A DNA stretch of 64,000 nt. Source: Symbiodinium microadriaticum (taxonomy: Eukaryota; Sar; Dinophyceae; Suessiales; Symbiodiniaceae). The position numbers were made by a program, and so were the translations under genes. The first letter of the stretch is position 1, and each line of letters begins with the position of its first letter. Shown here piece after piece: positions 60,446 to 64,000 of the stretch. The notes under the pieces are model-generated. The model saw only the letters and a program-made list of their open reading frames with translations, had not been told where the DNA came from and did not search any database. The stretch covers positions 134,551 through 198,550 of the forward strand of contig LSRX01000478.1 in NCBI GenBank assembly GCA_001939145.1, given 5' to 3'.

Positions 60446-60562
60446 NAGGGTTTGATTGATATAAATCCTGCATTTCCCATTATCAGGAATATACCATAAT
60501 TCCCATAGTTTAGTCCTCAAGGTAGTGCAGGATTTATATCATCAACTGTAGGTTTTGGGCTT

Positions 60563-60709
60563 ATGAGTTCAGTTTCGGGTGCCGGAGGCTTTACGGTGGC
60601 AAACTCGGGTTGTGGGTTTAGCGCTTCTTCACCGCCTGAAGCTCAACCAACTTCAGAAGAAACTCTGAATGGTGGGTTGGTTTGGAGTCTAGGGATTATG
60701 GTTTCCTAA
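60563..60709 (+). CDS. exon-like open frame with ATG (copy 2)
   Basis: Same 48-codon frame as 57424-57570. Confidence 0.3.
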   Translation: MSSVSGAGGFTVANSGCGFSASSPPEAQPTSEETLNGGLVWSLGIMVS

Positions 60710-61123
60710 GCCCTAAAATTCTGAATGGTGGGTTGTTTTGAGGTTTAGGGTTTATGGTTTAGACCCTTAACCCTCAAGCCTAAGCCCCTCAACCCTAAAC
60801 CCTAAACCCTCAAGCCCAGGATAAATACAAATTGTTTAGAACGTCAGTCGAGCAAAAGCAAAAAGCAAAACCCGGTCAAAGCTCAAGACCTGAACCCTAA
60901 ACAATTTGTATAAACCGGTGTAGGGTTTAGGGCCACTTTCTGCCCCCTTCGAGCTCCCCGATCGAACACCCTTCTTTGAAATTCTTTGTAACAGATGCAA
61001 AGGCAAAACCCACCTCAAACTCACAGCATGGATGCGCTGAACACCCCCCCTAAAACCTAAACGCTAAACCCTGAACCCCAAACCCTAAACCCTAAAGCTT
61101 AGGGTTCAGGGTTTAGGACTTAG

Positions 61124-61229
61124 GGCTCTTTGAAGTCCAGCAGCGAGAGCAGGGCATGAACTACGTCGCCGGCTTGCTGCTCTTGGTCTCTCGCTGCGAG
61201 GATGCCAAAGCCTGTGCTACAGAGACTCC
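61124..61229 (+). CDS. TBC domain exon fragment, copy 2
   Basis: Same sequence as 57985-58090. In this copy a further TBC-like exon lies downstream at 63.9 kb, so this could be the copy still in gene context. Confidence 0.55.
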
Positions 61230-61698
61230 GGGATTCCTCAATGAAGGGTTTAGGGTTTTAGGGTTTAGGGTTTAAGGGGTTTAGGGTTTAGGGTTTAGGG
61301 GTTTAGGGTTTAGGGGTTTAGGGTTTAGGGTTTAGGGAATATACCTTAAATCTTTTTAGGGGCTCCTAATGGTAACTTAAAGTATATTCCGCAATTAAGG
61401 AGTATACCTTAAATCTTATTAGGGTTCCTGAAAGGGGTCTATATGGGTTCTATAAGGGAGTTGAGGAATATACCTTACATCTTATTTGGGTTCCTATTAT
61501 AACTTAAGGTATATAGTCCTTAATTAAAGGATATACCTTAAATCTTATTTGGGTTCCTACCTAAACCCCAAACCCCAAACCCATAAACCCTGAGCCCCTA
61601 AACCCCTAAACCCCCTAAACCCCTGAACCTCTAAACCCCAAACCCCTAACCTCTAAGCCCCTAAACCCTAAAACCCAAGCCCGCCCCTAAACCCTAAA

Positions 61699-61836
61699 GG
61701 CATGGTCCACGCTGACGTTCACATCAATAACATCATGCTTCGACAACGTCCTCCCAGCTATGTCCTCATCGATATGGGCTGCACAGCCGGCGAAAGCATC
61801 TACCCGCTCATTCTCGGCTACGGAGCCCAGGGTTGA
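61699..61836 (+). CDS. protein-kinase catalytic-loop exon fragment, copy 2
   Basis: Same as 58575-58712. A kinase exon between two TBC exons is odd for one gene in the order TBC, kinase, TBC. Confidence 0.5.
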   Translation, partial: GMVHADVHINNIMLRQRPPSYVLIDMGCTAGESIYPLILGYGAQG

Positions 61837-62113
61837 GGAGGAGACAGGCACAGGCCTCCTCAACTACCATGACATGGCATCTGCAACAGATTCTGATACG
61901 GTCGTCGCCACGGCATCTGCAGCAGATACAGAGGATGCTTCTGAGAAGGAAGGTGCCTTTCCTGTCCACACGCTGGAGGGCGACTACTGGGGCCGTTTTT
62001 TGGAGAACGTCCCGCGAAACCTGCGAGTGCGGCAGATTCAGTCAAACCAATTGTCTTTTGCTGCCATCTGCGATGATGGATGGCCACCGGCTTTGCCCTG
62101 CCACCCAAGATGA
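61760..62113 (+). CDS. hypothetical acidic open frame, copy 2
   Basis: Identical product to 58636-58989. Confidence 0.4.
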   Translation: MSSSIWAAQPAKASTRSFSATEPRVEEETGTGLLNYHDMASATDSDTVVATASAADTEDASEKEGAFPVHTLEGDYWGRFLENVPRNLRVRQIQSNQLSFAAICDDGWPPALPCHPR

Positions 62114-62509
62114 GCAGGCACCTTCAAACGGAGCTGGAGCAATGGAAGAAGGCGGCCATGATGTCTTGCCGCCCTGGCCCCTAAACCCTACGCCCTAAAC
62201 CCTAAGCCCTAAACCCTAAACCCTACGCCCTAAACCCTAAGCCCTAAACCCAAAACCCTCCTAGCCCTAAACTTCATAAGATCTGGGGTTACCGTAAGCC
62301 CGCGAGACCCTAGGAGCCTCACACCCAATAGGAGGATTTGGGTTTTGGTGGGTTTAGGCTTTAGGGTTTGGGATTTGGGTTTTGGTGGATTTCGGATTTT
62401 GGGGTTTTGGGGTTTGGGGTTTAGGGTTTTTGGTGTTTGGGGTTTAGGGTTTATGATGTGGGGATTTGTGTATTTCACAGCAAGGAACCCCATTCTAATA
62501 TAAATCCCA

Positions 62510-62755
62510 ACCCTAATTCCCTGCACCCTAAACCCCTGAACCCTAAACCCTATAATTCTTAAACCCCTAAACCTTAAATCCCTAATCCCTATACTTCTTA
62601 AACCCCTAAACCCTAAACCCCTAAAGACTATAATTCTTAAACCCTTAAACCCTAAACCCCTAAACCCTACAATTCTTAAACCCCTAAATCCTACAATTCT
62701 TAAACCCCTAAACCCGAAACCCTCAACAAGTAAAGCCCTAAACCCAAAGCCTGGA
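62510..62755 (-). repeat. CCCTAAA minisatellite with TATAATTCTTAAAC units
   Basis: CTAYAATTCTTAAACCCCTA recurs about five times at 20-60 bp spacing. It produces a spurious 177-codon reverse frame of GFRGLRIVGFRG type. Confidence 0.88.
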
Positions 62756-62970
62756 AACCTCATTTAAAGTTTCAGCGCACCACGCCCTCAGGTCTTCCAA
62801 AAAACCCTTTGTTAAGGACTCGACTTTGAATTGCAGCAGGATCCCTACCATGACATATGATTGGAAAACAAACGAGCCGGACTTCGATCGATGCATGAAG
62901 ACCCCACCACTGAGCGCGGTGGGATCGAGAATCGAACCCAACGGTTTTGTGGACCGAAGATGAACATTAG

Positions 62971-63308
62971 GAGTCCTTCGAAGCAGAAAGTGGAGGTGGA
63001 AGTCGAGGAGCCGACCCACAGGACCCCAAAAGCCGAAAGGAGGAAGAGACCGATCTTGCAGCCCTCGGTGTTTATGCGGAGGGAGTTGAGGTCGTTCCCA
63101 AGACACCCTCCCCGATCACCAGCATGCGCTTTACTCCGTACAACTACGAGTATCCCCCCATGCGCTTGGAGAACAAGTACAACACCAAGATTTCCACGAG
63201 GTTGTCGGTGATCCTTCGCCACGATAAGGGCAAGTTCAATTTGCGTTTCTACCCGAATGCTGCAGCTGAGCTGCGAGAGATTCTGAAATTGACCAAAAAT
63301 GACAGAGG
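62971..63308 (+). CDS. possible Tpt1/KptA-like RNA 2'-phosphotransferase exon
   Basis: Open from a stop at 62968: acidic lead (RGADPQDPKSRKEEETDLAA, VYAEGVEVVPKTPSPITSMR), then YNYEYPPMRLENKYNTKIST and RLSVILRHDKGKFNLRFYPN, then AAAELREILKLTKN. The LSxxLRH core followed by a L(R/K)F...ELREIL helix resembles the N-terminal lobe of Tpt1/KptA, which removes the 2'-phosphate left at tRNA splice junctions. The His and Arg motifs of the second lobe are not in this exon. GAG|GT near 63308 could be the donor. The coding call is firmer than the family call. Confidence 0.42.
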
Positions 63309-63414
63309 TCAAGGCCCAGCAGCATCATATTTTTTTCTTGCGTCTACTACAACAGCAAGCAGCGTTGCCGTATATTCCTTGGCTAACTCTCGGATCCCTA
63401 CTATGATTTAGGGT

Positions 63415-63475
63415 CTAGTCGTCAATTAGTAGATTAAGGGATCTCTACTGTGGTTTAAGGTCAATTCCCTCATTA
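63415..63475. repeat. ATTAAGGGATCTCTACTGTGG repeat, part 1
   Basis: TACTATGATTTAGGGTCTA and GATTAAGGGATCTCTACTGT recur at 63600-63770, on both sides of the family A element. Confidence 0.6.
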
Positions 63476-63598
63476 CCCAGTCCCCTTGGAGGATCCTAAC
63501 AAGTAGATCCCTTTATGGGGGTTCCTCTACAGAGCCTTTAGCAGTATAGGGTCCCAAATTAGGGGGTTCTACATTCTAGATCCTTCCGGTGGTCTGGG
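63476..63598. mobile_element. family A element flanked by TA
   Basis: TA|CCCAGTCCCCTTGGAGG to CCTTCCGGTGGTCTGGG|TA. Inserted within a different repeat unit. Confidence 0.82.
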
Positions 63599-63774
63599 TA
63601 CTTAAGGAATCGAAAATGAATTGTAGTAGGATCCCTACTGTGACTCATGGTATATTCCTTAATTAATCCTGGGATCCCTACTATGATTTAGGGTCTATTC
63701 CCTAATAATAAATTAAGGGTCTCTTACTGTGGTTTAAAGTCTATTCCTCAATTCAGGGGTTTTGGAGGATCCCT

Positions 63775-63880
63775 CAACCCTAAACCTTTAACCCTTAACC
63801 CTTAAACCCTAAACGCGAAACCCTAAACCCTAAACCCCTAAGCCCCTAAACTCTAAAGCTCTAAAACCCTAAGCCCTAAT
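63775..63880 (-). repeat. CCCTAAA tract
   Basis: Degenerate CCCTAAA, CCCTTAA and CTCTAAA units. Confidence 0.88.
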
Positions 63881-63897
63881 TCGAAGATCTGGGGCAG

Positions 63898-63939
63898 GAG
63901 GAAAGCTTCTGGGTCTTCGTGCGGCTCATGGACCACGAG
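63898..63939 (+). CDS. TBC (Rab-GAP) domain exon with canonical borders
   Basis: Between GGGCAG and GAG|GTCGGC, 14 codons read EESFWVFVRLMDHE. This fits the E(E/D)xFW.(F/L)..LM segment that follows QGMNYVAGLLLL in TBC domains, the motif at 58.0 and 61.1 kb. Likely the next exon of the same gene family, on the same strand. It runs out of the window. Confidence 0.52.
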
Positions 63940-63959
63940 GTCGGCAGCAGTGCTGCGCC

Positions 63960-64000
63960 GGTTTTAGGGTTTAGGGTTTGGGGTTTAGGGTGTGGGGTTT
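63960..64000 (+). repeat. TTTAGGG tract at window end
   Basis: TTTAGGG and TTTGGGG units continue to the last base. Confidence 0.9.

Larger units (their letters stand above)
60447..62468. repeat. large duplicated segment, copy 2
   Basis: Starts straight after a single N. Near identical to 57308-59338 apart from a 15-base length change in a TTTAGGG tract and a few substitutions near the 3' end. It then jumps to the 90-bp segment, omitting the roughly 1-kb spacer that holds the reverse transcriptase. Confidence 0.95.

Noticed and set aside
62230-62763. 177-codon reverse frame (GFRGLRIVGFRG repeats)
   Set aside because: Translation of CCCTAAA/TTTAGGG-derived minisatellite.
1-64000. rRNA, tRNA, snRNA and spliced-leader genes
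   Set aside because: No recognisable cloverleaf, rRNA core or spliced-leader motif was found by eye. A covariance-model search would be decisive.

Overview
The window looks like nuclear DNA of a dinoflagellate (moderate confidence). There are no long open genes and no operons. Plant-type telomere motif (TTTAGGG/CCCTAAA) occurs in dozens of interstitial tracts on both strands. Coding signal survives mostly as islands of about 15-60 codons, some ending in AG/GT-like borders. A reverse-transcriptase fragment has the ERPI...PWDAA...VFLDL pattern I associate with dinoflagellate non-LTR elements. No rRNA, tRNA, CRISPR array or spliced-leader gene was recognised. Dinoflagellate identity is inferred, not proven.

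The fabric of the window is short palindromic elements of about 85-150 bp with long terminal inverted repeats and no coding capacity. I separate more than ten families. A: CCCAGACCCCCGGGAGGATC ends, about 40 copies and fragments. B: TACGGTTGATGATATAAATC ends. C: ACTTGGAGGGTCGGGGGACT ends. D: CCCAGAGACTCC ends. E: CCCTAAGGCTCTAAGG. F: AGTTCTCTAAATTAGGG. G: ACTTGGAGGTTCATGGGACT ends. H-M, P and Q are smaller. They nest in one another (G in A, A in G, B in A, F in L), and two E copies 48 kb apart are identical.

The most interesting pattern is that at least two kinds of sequence behave as insertions flanked by long direct duplications. A family G element (45899-46020) lies in a reverse-strand reading frame between perfect 15-bp repeats; removing it with one repeat copy restores the frame exactly, as expected of an introner. 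Telomere-repeat tracts are likewise bracketed by 10-28 bp direct repeats (4.6, 10.1, 11.7, 11.9, 15.7, 16.4, 32.8, 51.5, 56.5 kb). Two of them bracket one coding island (11771-11883), and one has an empty-site counterpart (20734 against 22008-22095). I suggest telomere-motif tracts here are mobile or repair-inserted, intron-like sequence.

Layout: 0-2.4 kb telomere tracts and elements; 2.5-3.1 kb a totivirus-like RNA polymerase fragment (endogenous RNA-virus element); 3-9 kb mostly repeats and a microsatellite cluster; 9-15.4 kb several coding islands, possibly one forward gene; 16-26 kb repeats with islands and a broken gene at 23.4-24.1 kb; 26-31 kb dense family A cluster and microsatellites; 31-38 kb islands, a tetranucleotide expansion and elements; 38.4 kb a frameshifted gene; 39-57 kb repeats with islands; 57.3-62.5 kb a roughly 2-kb segment present twice, carrying TBC-domain and kinase-like exon fragments and separated by a frameshifted reverse transcriptase; 63-64 kb a possible Tpt1/KptA-like exon and a second TBC exon.

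Limits: short islands were chosen by eye as the best-looking frame, so some will be chance. Family boundaries are estimated from the inverted repeats.
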